64,000 bases of DNA from Micrococcales bacterium 31B (lineage in GTDB: Bacteria > Actinomycetota > Actinomycetes > Actinomycetales > Dermabacteraceae): assembly GCA_022803075.1 (NCBI GenBank), contig JAFFTF010000003.1, forward strand, positions 38,037-102,036, read 5' to 3'. The position numbers were made by a program, and so were the translations under genes. Shown here one piece after another: positions 1-8,767 of this stretch (positions are counted from its first letter, which is position 1; the number at the start of each line of letters is the position of its first letter). The notes under the pieces were generated by a model that saw nothing but the letters and a program-made list of their open reading frames with translations, made no database searches and was not told the origin of the DNA.

Positions 1-545
1 CCTTTCTGCGCCTGCCCCGCCTGTACGGCTCTCCCCCCGCGGTGCGCGTGCTGCATCGCTTCGTGCAACACGTGTGCCAGCGCTTCGACCTCGCCGAGCG
101 CGGCGCCCTGATCGGCCTCAGCCGCGGCGGCTTCACGGCCCTGCGCTTCGCTACTGCCTACCCCGATTGCGTCGACGAACTCTACCTCGACGCCCCCGTA
201 GTTGACCTGCGCACCTGGCCCGCAGGCGGAGGGGGCGCACCCGAGAGCCCCCGCGACGTCGCGGACGTGCTGCGCGCCTACCGGCAGTCGCGCGCCGAAC
301 TCGAGGCCACGGACCCGCGCAGCGGCTGGATCCCGCTCGCCGCCTCTCGGATCCCCGTGATCCTCGTGTCGGGAGACGCCGATTCGGTGGTGCCGTTCGA
401 ACGCAACGGCGAGGTGCTCGCCGATTTTCTCGGTCAGGCCGGCTCGCCCGTCGAGGTCATTCTCAAGCCGGGCGGCGACCACCACCCGCACGGCCTGCCC
501 GACCCGACCCGCGTGGTGGAGTTTCTCGAACGCGCCGCCTCCTAG
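1..545 (+). CDS. Alpha/beta hydrolase, 5'-truncated by window edge
   Basis: The frame is open from the first bases of the window, so the true start lies upstream; only the C-terminal ~180 residues are seen. A nucleophile elbow Gly-Leu-Ser-Arg-Gly-Gly has its Ser codon at about 120-122. A later segment SGDADSVVPF supplies the usual acid Asp, and GGDHHPHG near the end supplies the catalytic His. This is the canonical Ser-Asp-His order of alpha/beta hydrolases (esterase, lipase or peptidase types). The substrate cannot be inferred. It is followed by a 90-base gap before an unrelated DNA repair gene. Confidence 0.8.
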   Translation, partial: FLRLPRLYGSPPAVRVLHRFVQHVCQRFDLAERGALIGLSRGGFTALRFATAYPDCVDELYLDAPVVDLRTWPAGGGGAPESPRDVADVLRAYRQSRAELEATDPRSGWIPLAASRIPVILVSGDADSVVPFERNGEVLADFLGQAGSPVEVILKPGGDHHPHGLPDPTRVVEFLERAAS

Positions 546-574
546 CCGGGCGCGCCGCGTTCAGTGGTTGGGGG

Positions 575-593
575 CCGGACGCCGCGTGGCCCG
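575..593 (+). repeat. CCGGACGC-family GC-rich repeat
   Basis: The sequence CCGGACGCCGCGTGGCCCG lies between the hydrolase and the DNA alkylation repair gene. Eighteen of its bases recur exactly at 46271-46288, and related copies occur at 10147, 18644, 28773, 31325, 45351-45394 and 49281. It is one member of a dispersed short repeat family described in the findings. Confidence 0.5.
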
Positions 594-634
594 CTGGCTA
601 GACTGATGCGGCAGCCGACCGGAGGAGACCCGAG

Positions 635-1345
635 ATGACCGAAAACCCAGCCAACCCAGCCCCCGGGGCGTCCGCTGCGGCGCCCGAAACGGTGGCCTCG
701 CTGCTCGCCGAGCTGCAGGCGCTAGCCGACCCCAAGATTCTCGCGGTCAACCAGCGCCACGGCGACGATCACGCCGTTAACCTCACCAAACTGCGGGCCG
801 TCGCCAAGCGGCTGAAGACCCAGCATCCGCTGGCGTTGGAGTTGTGGGCCACCGGGGACACCGCCGCGCGACTGCTCGCGCTGCTGATCTGCCGCGCCCG
901 CGAGTTCGGCGCGGACGACCTCGACGCGATGCTGCGCGACGCGCGCACGCCGAAGGTGCACGATTGGCTGCTCGTCAACGCCGTCAAGAAGAGCAAACAC
1001 GTGGAGGGACTGCGCGTTCGCTGGTTTGCCGACGCCGACCCCGTGATCGCGAGCGCGGGCTGGGCGCTCACGACCGATCGGGTCGCGAAGCGCCCAGAGG
1101 GCATCGACCTCCACAACCTGCTCGATCGCATCGACGCGCAGATTCTGGGCGCCCCGGAGCGGCTGATGTGGGCCATGAATTATTGCCTCGGCACCATCGG
1201 CATCGAGCACCCTGAGCTGCGGGGCCGCGTGCTTGAGATGGGCGAACGGCTCGGCGTGCTGCGCGACTACCCGACCCCGCCGAACTGCACTTCGCCGTTC
1301 GTGCCGATCTGGGTGAACGAGATCGTGAGGCGTCGCGAGGGGTGA
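635..1345 (+). CDS. AlkD-like DNA alkylation repair protein
   Basis: A 236-residue, mostly helical protein resembling the DNA alkylation repair (AlkD/AlkC, HEAT-like) family. Family members excise positively charged alkylated bases from DNA. Recognisable features are the N-terminal segment on leaving the right substrate (MLQALADPK region), the motif LALELWATGDTAARLLA, and the tail YPTPPNCTSPFVPIWVNEIV, which is typical of actinobacterial members. A ribosome site GGAGGAG (about 621-627) sits 7 bases before the ATG. The gene stands alone with no co-directional partner within an obvious operon. Confidence 0.8.
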   Translation: MTENPANPAPGASAAAPETVASLLAELQALADPKILAVNQRHGDDHAVNLTKLRAVAKRLKTQHPLALELWATGDTAARLLALLICRAREFGADDLDAMLRDARTPKVHDWLLVNAVKKSKHVEGLRVRWFADADPVIASAGWALTTDRVAKRPEGIDLHNLLDRIDAQILGAPERLMWAMNYCLGTIGIEHPELRGRVLEMGERLGVLRDYPTPPNCTSPFVPIWVNEIVRRREG

Positions 1346-1470
1346 AGGGGGCGTGGCCTGCGAAGGGCCCGCACTCAGTGATGGCTCCTGGTTGACCGCC
1401 TCGCGCCGCGCTCTTTAAACTCATAAAACTCATAAGATTCACAAGACTCATAGCCGCTCATGGGAGTCCC

Positions 1471-2562
1471 ATGCAGAATCCCTTTCGCCCCTCCGCCGGA
1501 GCCAACCCACCCGACCTGGTCGGCCGCGCCAACTTGCTCAACGACTTCGAGTACGGACTCGACCTCGGCGCCGGCGCGCCCGGACTCATCACGATCTTCT
1601 CGGGCACCCGAGGCATCGGCAAGACCGTCATGCTCGGCCAAGCCCACGAGATTGCCCGCCGCCACGGGTGGCTCGTCTTGACCGAAACCGCCACGCCAGG
1701 CTTCATGGCGCGCATTGACGCCGCCACCGCGACACAACTCAACGAACTCGGCGCGGGCCCGGCTCCGCGCCGCGTCATCGGCGCAACGTTCGCTGGCTTT
1801 GGAGTCACCACCGCGCTCCCTCCCGAGCGGCAGGTCGCGTGGCGCGAAAACCTCGAACAGCTGCTGAACCGCCTCGCCGAGCACCGCACCGGTCTCATCC
1901 TCAGCGTCGACGAGGTCCATGCCGCCGACCGCACCGAACTAGCCCAACTCTCGGCCGTGGTGCAGCATTGCATCCAGGCCGACCTCCCCATCGGCTTAGT
2001 GTTCGCAGGGCTGCCATCGGCGATATCTGACCTGCTCAACGAGGGCGTCGCCACGTTTCTGCGCCGCGCCGACAAGATCGACCTGCACTCGGCCTCGGTC
2101 AACGAGGTGCGCGACTCACTCGCCGCCACCCTCGCCGCTGGCGGCATCCGCGTCGGCGAAGACGACCTGATGCGCGCGAGCGAAGCGACCGGCGGCTACC
2201 CATTCCTGATCCAGCTGGTGGGCTACTACCTGTGGCGCGAAGCCGAGACCGCCCACCACAGCCTCGACACCCCCGCCGTGGATCGCGCCATCGCGGCCGC
2301 GGAGTCGCGCTACGCGCGCACCGTGGTGGAGGCAGCGCTCGCCACCGTCTCCGCCCGCGACCGCGAGTACCTGGCGGCCATGGCCGTTGACGACGCCTAC
2401 AGCCTCTCCGCGGACCTGACCCGACGGCTCGGCATGACCGCCAGCGCCGTCGCCAACTACCGGGCCCGGATGATCGATGCCGGGCTGATCGAGCCCGCGG
2501 GCCACGGTCGCGTCCAATTCGCCGTGCCGGGGGTCCGCGAGCACCTGCGGGTGAAGGGCTGA
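1471..2562 (+). CDS. AAA family ATP-binding protein
   Basis: A 363-residue P-loop ATPase of the archaeal/Orc1-like AAA type that is common in actinobacteria. Walker A is GTRGIGKT at residues 45-52 and Walker B is LILSVDEVH at about 142-150. The C-terminal third reads as a winged-helix domain (LSADLTRRLGMTASAVANYRARMIDAGLI), so the protein probably couples ATP hydrolysis to binding of DNA or a partner protein. The role is unknown. A duplicate-like preceding stretch of CATAA/CATAAG motifs (1420-1445) precedes the start but I assign no function to it. Confidence 0.75.
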   Translation: MQNPFRPSAGANPPDLVGRANLLNDFEYGLDLGAGAPGLITIFSGTRGIGKTVMLGQAHEIARRHGWLVLTETATPGFMARIDAATATQLNELGAGPAPRRVIGATFAGFGVTTALPPERQVAWRENLEQLLNRLAEHRTGLILSVDEVHAADRTELAQLSAVVQHCIQADLPIGLVFAGLPSAISDLLNEGVATFLRRADKIDLHSASVNEVRDSLAATLAAGGIRVGEDDLMRASEATGGYPFLIQLVGYYLWREAETAHHSLDTPAVDRAIAAAESRYARTVVEAALATVSARDREYLAAMAVDDAYSLSADLTRRLGMTASAVANYRARMIDAGLIEPAGHGRVQFAVPGVREHLRVKG

Positions 2563-2609
2563 GGCGGGCTCATCGCACGCCCGCCCTCCCCTGCCGTCGC
2601 CAACCGCGG

Positions 2610-3320
2610 CTAGCGGCGCGGCTCCCAGCGGAACATGCGCCAGGCCAGACCCGCCGCGACCACGACCCACGCGAGGGAGAGCCCCACCGAGGCGGTCGCT
2701 TCCACGCCCCAGTCTCCCGACCACCCCGCGCTCACGATGTGCCCCACGCCGCCGCCAGGTAGCGCGAGCTTCAGCCACGTGTAGTCGGTCAGCCCGGTCG
2801 CCGACACCCACACCGAGACGCCCACGGCCACCAGAAAGACGGGCAGGGTGGTGTATTGAGCGTGCTCGGGCGAGGAGGTGACGCCCGCCGTCGCGAACGC
2901 CAGCGCTGCGAACAAGAGCTGCGTAAGCACCACACCCAGCGTCACCGCCGCGGGCAGGGCGGGCGCGTCGACGGCCACCGCGAGGCACGCCAGCACCACC
3001 ACAACCTGCACCACATTGACCGCGATGATCGGGGCCACGAGACCCGTCATGACGCTGGCATCTGACGCGGTGCCGCTGCGCAGCCGCTTCAGGAACAGCG
3101 TTTTCCGCCGCGCCGCGAGCGTCGTCGTGGCCGTGACGTACACGCCCATGACGCTCATCATGATCACCTGAATGGGGGCGACAGCGCCGCCACCGCCTGC
3201 CATGGTGCCGCCGCGGTAGACGAAGAAGGCACCAAAGACGTGGGGCACGAGCAGGGCCGAGAAGGCAACCACGCGGTTGCGGCTCAGCATCGACAGTTCG
3301 GAAAGGGCGATGGCACACAT
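2610..3320 (-). CDS. ABC-2 type transporter permease
   Basis: A 236-residue membrane protein with about six hydrophobic segments (first at LLVPHVFGAFFVYRG) and the general layout of ABC-2 export permeases. It lies 8 bases downstream of its ATPase gene with a good AGGAG ribosome site. With the ATPase and the neighbouring two-component genes it forms the layout typical of Gram-positive drug or lipid exporters controlled by DesK/DesR-like systems. The substrate is unknown. Confidence 0.8.
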   Translation of the reverse strand: MCAIALSELSMLSRNRVVAFSALLVPHVFGAFFVYRGGTMAGGGGAVAPIQVIMMSVMGVYVTATTTLAARRKTLFLKRLRSGTASDASVMTGLVAPIIAVNVVQVVVVLACLAVAVDAPALPAAVTLGVVLTQLLFAALAFATAGVTSSPEHAQYTTLPVFLVAVGVSVWVSATGLTDYTWLKLALPGGGVGHIVSAGWSGDWGVEATASVGLSLAWVVVAAGLAWRMFRWEPRR

Positions 3321-3328
3321 GAGGGCTC

Positions 3329-4228
3329 CTACGAGTTCGTGGTGGCGAGGTCGGTGAAGAGATCGTTGAGGCTGGCGGCTTCGACGCGCAGGTCGGCCAG
3401 CGTGACCTGGGCCTCGGTGGCCCAGGCGAGCAGTCGAGCCATGTCGGCCTGCGGATTCTCGGTGGTGATCACCGCGGTGCCCGCCTCGGCCGCCGTGAAC
3501 GGCAGGGGCAGGTTCGCGGTCGCTGCGGGATCACGTGGCATCGTGAAGCGAATCGTCGTGCTCGACCCCCGCGCCAGTTCGCTCACGGTGCCCTCGCGCA
3601 GTAGCTGGCCCGCGCGCATCACGCCGATGCGATTCGCGTAGCGCTCGGCCTCTTCGAGATAGTGCGTGGTCAACACGATTGTGGTGCCGCGCGCCTGCAG
3701 GTCCAGCACGGCCTCCCACAGTTGCGCGCGAGCCGAGGGGTCGAGGCCCGTCGTGGGTTCGTCGAGAAACAGCAGTCGAGGCGAGCCCCACGAGGCGCAC
3801 GCGAAATCAAGCCGACGCCGCTCTCCGCCGGAAACCTGCCCCACGCGCGTCCGGGCCTTTTCGGCGAGGCCCACCGTGTCGGGCACCCGCTCGACGGTGT
3901 CGGAGCGGCCCGAGAGGGCGCCCGCGAGGCGCACCGACTCGGCCACCGTGGCGTCCGCCGCGAACCCCGCCTCCTGCAGCATGATTCCCATCTGCGGACG
4001 CGTCTGGGCCCGGTCGCGCGGGTCGCCCCCGAATACCGTGACCCGGCCTGCGGTGGGCTGGCGGAAGCCCTCCACCATTTCGAGGGTGGTGGATTTGCCC
4101 GCCCCGTTCGTGCCGAGGAGGGCGTAGATTTCGCCCTCGCGAATCGACAGGTCGATGCCACGAACCGCGTGGTGACCGCCGGCGTAGGTGTACTCGAAGC
4201 GCTGCGCTGATAAGACGTGTGAGTTCAT
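3329..4228 (-). CDS. ABC transporter ATP-binding protein
   Basis: ATPase of an ABC-2 exporter, 299 residues from the ATG at 4228. It has Walker A (GTNGAGKST), signature (VSGGERRRL), Walker B (LLFLDEPTTGLD) and the switch His (TTHYLEEAE), so it should be catalytically competent. An upstream GTG at 4258 would add ten residues but has no ribosome site. It is transcribed divergently from a damaged sensor kinase gene; the palindrome at 4287-4298 lies between them and could be the shared operator. Confidence 0.88.
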   Translation of the reverse strand: MNSHVLSAQRFEYTYAGGHHAVRGIDLSIREGEIYALLGTNGAGKSTTLEMVEGFRQPTAGRVTVFGGDPRDRAQTRPQMGIMLQEAGFAADATVAESVRLAGALSGRSDTVERVPDTVGLAEKARTRVGQVSGGERRRLDFACASWGSPRLLFLDEPTTGLDPSARAQLWEAVLDLQARGTTIVLTTHYLEEAERYANRIGVMRAGQLLREGTVSELARGSSTTIRFTMPRDPAATANLPLPFTAAEAGTAVITTENPQADMARLLAWATEAQVTLADLRVEAASLNDLFTDLATTNS

Positions 4229-4286
4229 GGCTCCAGCCTGCTCCGGGCCGCCTGCCACGAACAGTGACGTCGCGCTCAGATCTTTC

Positions 4287-4298
4287 TGACAAATGTCA
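4287..4298. promoter_or_regulatory. Palindrome TGACAAATGTCA in divergent promoter region
   Basis: Five-base arms (TGACA/TGTCA) separated by two bases lie between the ABC exporter and the two-component genes. This is the expected place for a NarL/DesR-type response-regulator site. No binding data are available; the assignment is by position and symmetry only. Confidence 0.4.
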
Positions 4299-4353
4299 TG
4301 GGGTTTCGTGGGGCGACCGCGCGGACACCCGTGCGTGGGGTTATGTGGGTGCT

Positions 4354-5445
4354 ATGGCCATCGCCTCCACTCGCGTTCCCCTGCAATCCATGCGGCGCTA
4401 CGTCACCGTCACGCTGGTAGGCACGGTTGCCGCCATCGTCGTGGTTTTCGCCGACCGTCAACCCGATACCACTCACCTCGCGGGCGCCCTTTGCGCCAGC
4501 GCCGCCGCCCTGTGGCTCACCCTGTGGTGGCAGCTCACCCTGTGGTGGCAGCGCACCCCGCCGCGTCCGCTCGCCCTGGCTGCCACCGCCGTCGCGGTCG
4601 CCTGGTGGTACGTGAGCGTGCCGACCCGTGGCGACGTCATGGATGTCGTGCCCGCGAGCATCGCCCTCGGCATTCTCGCTCAACCCGGCACGCGACGCCT
4701 CACGCGAGTTGCCGCCGTGTGCCTCGCGGTCGTCTTTGCCCCGCTACTGGTGGTGGCGCTGCTGCGGCCCGCCGAAGATTGGCGCCCGTGGCTGGTGAGC
4801 GCGGCGATCACGTGCGGCGTCACGGGCTGCGCGACGTGGGCGAACTCGTATCAGTGGGCCCTCACGGAGCACGTGGATCGTGCGCGCAAGGCCGAGGGTG
4901 AGCTCGCGTTGTTGCAATAGCGGTAGCGGTTCGCGAGCGACCTGCACGACATTCAAGGTCACACCCTGCATGCGTTGAAGCTCTCGCTGCGCGTGGCCCG
5001 TAAGCCGATTCCGAGCGACCCGCAGGCCGCCGCCGCGCGCCTGGAGGAGGCCGAGCACCTCGTGGAACAGGCGCTGCGCGAAACGCGCAGTCTCGCGACG
5101 GGAGAACGGGAGATGAACATTGGCTTCGAACTCGCCAACGCCGAGCAGCTCTCTAGGGCCGCAGGCATCGAGTGGCAATGCGCGGGCGAGGCCGCCGACG
5201 CGAGCGACGAACTGCTCGCCATCCTGCGGCGGGAGGCCACCACCAACCTGCTTCGTCATGCGACGGCGACGCACGTCGAGGTGACGCTCGCGCCCGGGCT
5301 CGTGAGCATGCGCAACGACGGCGCGAAGCCGTTCAAGGGCATGCGGGGGCTCGCGAATCTCAGCAATCGCTTCTCCGCCCGAGGGGGCACCCTGAGCGCT
5401 CAGTGCACGGACGGATGGTTCACCGTCACGGGTAGGCTCCCATGA
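4354..5445 (+). pseudogene. DesK-type sensor histidine kinase with two in-frame TAG codons
   Basis: One reading frame runs from the ATG at 4354 to 5445 but carries TAG at 4918-4920 and again at 4924-4926. The first part has about five membrane segments, including a perfect 18-base tandem repeat (4516-4533 and 4534-4551) that doubles the residues LTLWWQ. Directly after the stops the dimerisation/phosphoacceptor box (SDLHDIQGH) and a HATPase_c domain (REATTNLLRHA, GLANLSNRF) continue undisturbed. The only plausible restart, a TTG at 4975, lies after the phosphoacceptor His. Without suppression no working kinase would be made. The stops sit where related kinases read QQRERF, so CAG and GAG were probably lost, or a six-base duplication occurred. 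Confidence 0.75.
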
Positions 5446-6044
5446 TTCGAGTGCTGCTCGCCGACGACGAGCACCTGCTACGAAGCTCCCTCGCGGCCCT
5501 GCTCGACTTCGAGGACGACCTCACCGTGGTGGGGCAGGCGCACTGCGGGGCCGAGGCCGTCCGGCTAGCCGCCGAGATTCGCCCCGATGTCGTCGTTACC
5601 GACCTCGACATGCCGACCCCCGACGACGCCGACGCGCTCGACGGCCTCGGGGTGGTGATGGCCCTCGCCCGTGACCTGCCCACCCTGCCGACGGTGCTGC
5701 TCACGAGGCATGCCCGCCCGGGCGTCCTGAAGCAGGCCCTCGCCGCGGGTGTACGCGGCTTCGCCAGCAAATCGGTGGACCCCGACGAGCTCGCCGCCAT
5801 TATTCGCACGGTGCATTCGGGGCGGCGCTACATCGACCCCGAGATTTCGAGTGCGGCGCTGGTCAATGACTGCCCGCTCACAGAGCGCGAGCTCGACGCG
5901 CTGCGGGCGGCGGCGGACGGCGCGACGGTGCGCGAGGTCGCCGACCGGCTGCACCTCGCTCAGGGCACGGTGCGTAATTACCTGTCGCAGGCCATGGCCA
6001 AGACGGGGCCGACACTCGGCATTCGGCGGCGCGCATCGCCCTAG
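5442..6044 (+). CDS. NarL/DesR-family response regulator, C-terminus apparently frameshifted
   Basis: A 200-residue regulator overlapping the kinase stop by four bases (ATGA). The receiver domain has the acidic pair (ADDE, residues 8-11), the phosphoacceptor Asp in VVTDLDMP and the conserved Lys in FASKSVD. A LuxR/NarL helix-turn-helix follows (LTERELDALRAAADG...REVADRLHLAQGTVRNYLSQAMAKTG). After KTG the frame gives PTLGIRRRASP and stops. The adjacent frame instead reads RHSAFGGAHR, which matches the normal end of this family (KTGARxSAFxAAHRA). A small indel near 6013-6020 therefore probably removed the native tail. It would pair with the broken kinase. Confidence 0.7.
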   Translation: MIRVLLADDEHLLRSSLAALLDFEDDLTVVGQAHCGAEAVRLAAEIRPDVVVTDLDMPTPDDADALDGLGVVMALARDLPTLPTVLLTRHARPGVLKQALAAGVRGFASKSVDPDELAAIIRTVHSGRRYIDPEISSAALVNDCPLTERELDALRAAADGATVREVADRLHLAQGTVRNYLSQAMAKTGPTLGIRRRASP

Positions 6045-6105
6045 CACGGGGGTGGCTATAGGGGCCTCCAACTCTCGGCGCGGGCGCAGAAGAGGGCAAC
6101 GAAAA

Positions 6106-6141
6106 GGGCGCCGGGTACCCCACGTGGAGTATCCGACGCCC
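6106..6141. terminator. Hairpin between convergent genes
   Basis: Arms of 14 bases (6106-6119 and 6128-6141) pair with two mismatches and one G-U, around an 8-base loop (CCACGTGG). The hairpin lies between the response regulator on the + strand and a secreted-protein gene on the - strand, so it could terminate both. Confidence 0.55.
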
Positions 6142-6159
6142 CGTCATCGGGTAAACCGA

Positions 6160-6924
6160 TTACCGCCCGGGTGCGGGCAGCGCGTTACAGGCGTCGGTTG
6201 AGTTGGAGCGCGTTCCGGTCGGATTGGGTGTCCCCATGTCGACCCACTCCTGATACGTGACGTGCTTCCACCGGGTCTCGCAATCGGCGCCGCCCCCCGA
6301 CTGGATGTAGATATTGCCCGCGGAGGTTTTGATCATCCAGCTCGCGACCGTGCCGTCGACCTTCGGCTGCGGGCCGCCGTAGTGCACCCAGTCCTCGAAT
6401 TTGATGGGTGCAGGCGCAAAATAGCCGAACTGGTTGAAGACGGTCTTGCCGCCGGGCGCGGCATAGAACTTATTGCCCGAGAGCTCTGGCGCCGGGTAGC
6501 CCAGGGTGGCCCACTGCTGGGGCGTGAGGTGTAGTCGCGGCTCTCCCGCCTCCACGTAGAGGTAGACCTGCGCGCTGGTTTCGTCGCGCTCGACCGTCTG
6601 CCCGGGAACGTTCGTCACGACCTGGGGCGTGGGGCGACCCGCGGCGACCCACTCGGAGTAACTCAGCCACTCCGAGGGCGCCCCGCTGCCGCCATCGTGC
6701 ACCGCGTACACGCGGTCGCTGAACGAATACTTGACGTAGGTGGTGGCGCTGGGCTCTGCGGGCGTGGCCGCGGCGGGTGTCGCGCCCAGCAGGGCACCTC
6801 CGAGCAGCCCCGCCCCGATCAGGCCGGACGCCAGGGCGGCCGCGCTGGCAGCCCGCGCCCGGCGGGCACCACGGGTGCCGCGGGTAAAGGCGTGATTGAG
6901 CGATGGTGTAAACATAGAAATCAT
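6160..6924 (-). CDS. Secreted protein with four short aromatic repeats
   Basis: 254 residues from the ATG at 6924, chosen because GGAGGAG lies 7 bases upstream; the longer frame lacks a ribosome site. The N-terminus has an Arg-rich region, a long hydrophobic core (ALASGLIGAGLLGGALLG) and an AxA-like cleavage region (PAAATPAEP), a clear signal peptide. The mature part contains about four ~40-residue repeats with a Tyr-rich strand, then a Trp-containing helix and a Gly-x-Pro-x-Pro turn (YSEWVAAGRPTP, TPQQWATLGYPAP, FEDWVHYGGPQP, YQEWVDMGTPNP). Two Cys near the end may form a disulphide. Function unknown; the repeats suggest cell-surface or peptidoglycan interaction (inference). Confidence 0.75.
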   Translation of the reverse strand: MISMFTPSLNHAFTRGTRGARRARAASAAALASGLIGAGLLGGALLGATPAAATPAEPSATTYVKYSFSDRVYAVHDGGSGAPSEWLSYSEWVAAGRPTPQVVTNVPGQTVERDETSAQVYLYVEAGEPRLHLTPQQWATLGYPAPELSGNKFYAAPGGKTVFNQFGYFAPAPIKFEDWVHYGGPQPKVDGTVASWMIKTSAGNIYIQSGGGADCETRWKHVTYQEWVDMGTPNPTGTRSNSTDACNALPAPGR

Positions 6925-7096
6925 CCCTGTCTCCTCCCGACGGAGGTTAAACAGCCGCAACGTTGCGGCGCGGTTTCTTACGCGACGCGCGAGAATGCAC
7001 GTCAACCGGGCAGGGGGCTCCCGATGGGGCCAGTCTACTCCGCTGGGTGCCTGAAGAAACCAGTTCAGAGAAGTTGCTTGTCGCTGTGTGCTGACG

Positions 7097-8767
7097 TTAC
7101 GAGGTGGGCGTCACGAGCGAAGGCGGTCGGACGCGCTTGAGACTGCGGGCAGGGCCAGCCCCCCCTTCGTCATGCCACGATGCACAGGTCAGCACCTCAT
7201 TCGGTCCAATCAGGAGGGGCCACGACTGTCCTGCGTAGGTTAGTTCACCCACCACCTCGGTGGCGCGCATTCCCTGCACCTCAAGCAGAGCGCCTTTGCG
7301 ATCCGTCACGAGACGTGTGCCGCGCGGCGCCGAAGCCAGTTCGTGGCCGTCCCGATACACTCGGCACCGATTCGCGTCGTTGAGCAGAACGAACTCGTGC
7401 CCATCGACCTTGCGCGCATATTCGGTCGAGTTCTCGGCCTGCCGGTGCGTCACTTCGGAGGGTGTCAGTCCCGTAAACCATAGGGTGCCGTCGGGTCGCG
7501 GCTGGATTCCGCATAGTCGCTCCACAAAGTCGAGGAGACAGAGAACCGCAGGCGAATATCCCTCGGTGTAGCCAGACTCCCCGTTCCAGGCGCTGACGTT
7601 TTGGGCGAACCGTTCGCTGCGTGCGAGTGCGTGCAGTGACGGCTGCATCACCCAAGTGAGTTCTACATTTCGCATGTGCGCCTCGAATGCGTGCGGAGCG
7701 CGCAGCAGTGACAGCATGTTCGTTGTGCCGCCCCAGGAGTTGTATGCCGTGGCCGGGTCGAAGCGTGGGTCGTCGAGTGCCAGCGATGTGAACGGGTACT
7801 TCGCATAGAACTTGCGAGAGTTGAGCAAGTAGCGTTCCAGGGCAACGTCGAAGAAGCGGTCGTCGCCCACCTCGCAGGCCAGTACGCGAAGCAAAACGTC
7901 AGACTGTACGCGTACGTGCCGTCCGGTTCGGTCCTTGTCGTAAAAAAAGTGGTCCACTGGGTCGAAGCAGTGTTCGAAGAGCGCCAGTTCCGCTGCTTTG
8001 GCACGGTCGAGCCAGGACGCGGCGGCGGAAAGGTAGTCAGGTGCCGTGGGAGTTTCTCGCATGGCCAGTAGGAGCGCGAGATAGCGGCGCTGGCAGGCGA
8101 CTGCGGCTGTGAGGTCGGGCGCGAGAAACGGTAAGAGTGGCGAATCCGGGCTCACTTGGGTGGGGTCATTCTCGTGGGGCGTGTCGGGGACGTGCCAGAA
8201 GCGGGGCGACAGATCGTGACCCGTGTCGTACGTGCAGAACGCCTCGATGCATTCGGTACCGCGAGACGTGCGGTATTTCGTTAGCCACTCGTCGTAGGCG
8301 CCGAAAGCGTCTGTCATGGTTCGCGCCAGGGCTGGGTCCGGGCCGTTGATGCCCAAATGGCTCCAGACAGATCGGGCTTGTGGAGTGACGAATTGAATTT
8401 GCGTAAACGCAGGCCCGTCGCGCGTGACCTTGTAGGGCAGCAACCCGTCGGATCGCTGGTGGCGTGCGAAGATCTCAAATGTTGCGCGCGCCGTATCGGG
8501 CAAGAATCGGCTGAGTACCTCGGCACTGATGGCGCCCGTACTTTCCAACCAGCACCCCTGGTAGGCGCCACCTTCGAGCAACACCGGTGGACCATCATCC
8601 AGGTGTGCGATGGAGGTTCCGAGTTCGGCGACCGCGCGCTGGTGAGCGCGCTCTAGGGTGATGTTGCTTGATGCGAACTGCACCCCGTGGTGGGCCCATT
8701 CGGCAGCGAAGCCACCCGGGTCGGCAGCGATGGTCACGCGATGGCCGCTTGCGATTCGCGCAACCAC
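7097..8767 (-). CDS. Glycoside hydrolase with (alpha/alpha)6-barrel fold, GH63/MGH1-like
   Basis: A 556-residue cytoplasmic protein (no signal peptide) resembling the six-hairpin glycosidases that include mannosylglycerate hydrolase, glucosylglycerate hydrolase and trehalase-like enzymes. Indicative segments are LLEGGAYQGCWLESTGAIS, FEIFARHQRSDGLLPYKV, YDTGHDLSPRF, and the late barrel motif AYNSWGGTTNMLSLLRAP followed by YTEGYSPAVLCLLDFV. Its GTG start at 8767 lies inside the end of the upstream sugar-binding protein gene (34-base overlap), so the two are translationally coupled. It probably cleaves an oligosaccharide imported through that binding protein. The exact substrate cannot be fixed. 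Confidence 0.7.
   Translation of the reverse strand: MVARIASGHRVTIAADPGGFAAEWAHHGVQFASSNITLERAHQRAVAELGTSIAHLDDGPPVLLEGGAYQGCWLESTGAISAEVLSRFLPDTARATFEIFARHQRSDGLLPYKVTRDGPAFTQIQFVTPQARSVWSHLGINGPDPALARTMTDAFGAYDEWLTKYRTSRGTECIEAFCTYDTGHDLSPRFWHVPDTPHENDPTQVSPDSPLLPFLAPDLTAAVACQRRYLALLLAMRETPTAPDYLSAAASWLDRAKAAELALFEHCFDPVDHFFYDKDRTGRHVRVQSDVLLRVLACEVGDDRFFDVALERYLLNSRKFYAKYPFTSLALDDPRFDPATAYNSWGGTTNMLSLLRAPHAFEAHMRNVELTWVMQPSLHALARSERFAQNVSAWNGESGYTEGYSPAVLCLLDFVERLCGIQPRPDGTLWFTGLTPSEVTHRQAENSTEYARKVDGHEFVLLNDANRCRVYRDGHELASAPRGTRLVTDRKGALLEVQGMRATEVVGELTYAGQSWPLLIGPNEVLTCASWHDEGGAGPARSLKRVRPPSLVTPTS

Noticed and set aside
2116-3318. 400-codon - strand frame over the ATPase and permease genes
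   Set aside because: Low-complexity Arg/Gly-rich shadow crossing two well-supported genes in other frames.
4516-4551. 18-base tandem repeat in the sensor kinase as a phase-variable site
   Set aside because: The unit is a multiple of three, so changes in copy number would not shift the frame; kept only as a note in the kinase entry.
4918-4926. TAG codons as programmed recoding (for example pyrrolysine)
   Set aside because: No recoding machinery is visible in the window, and the position is a variable linker rather than an active site; decay is simpler.
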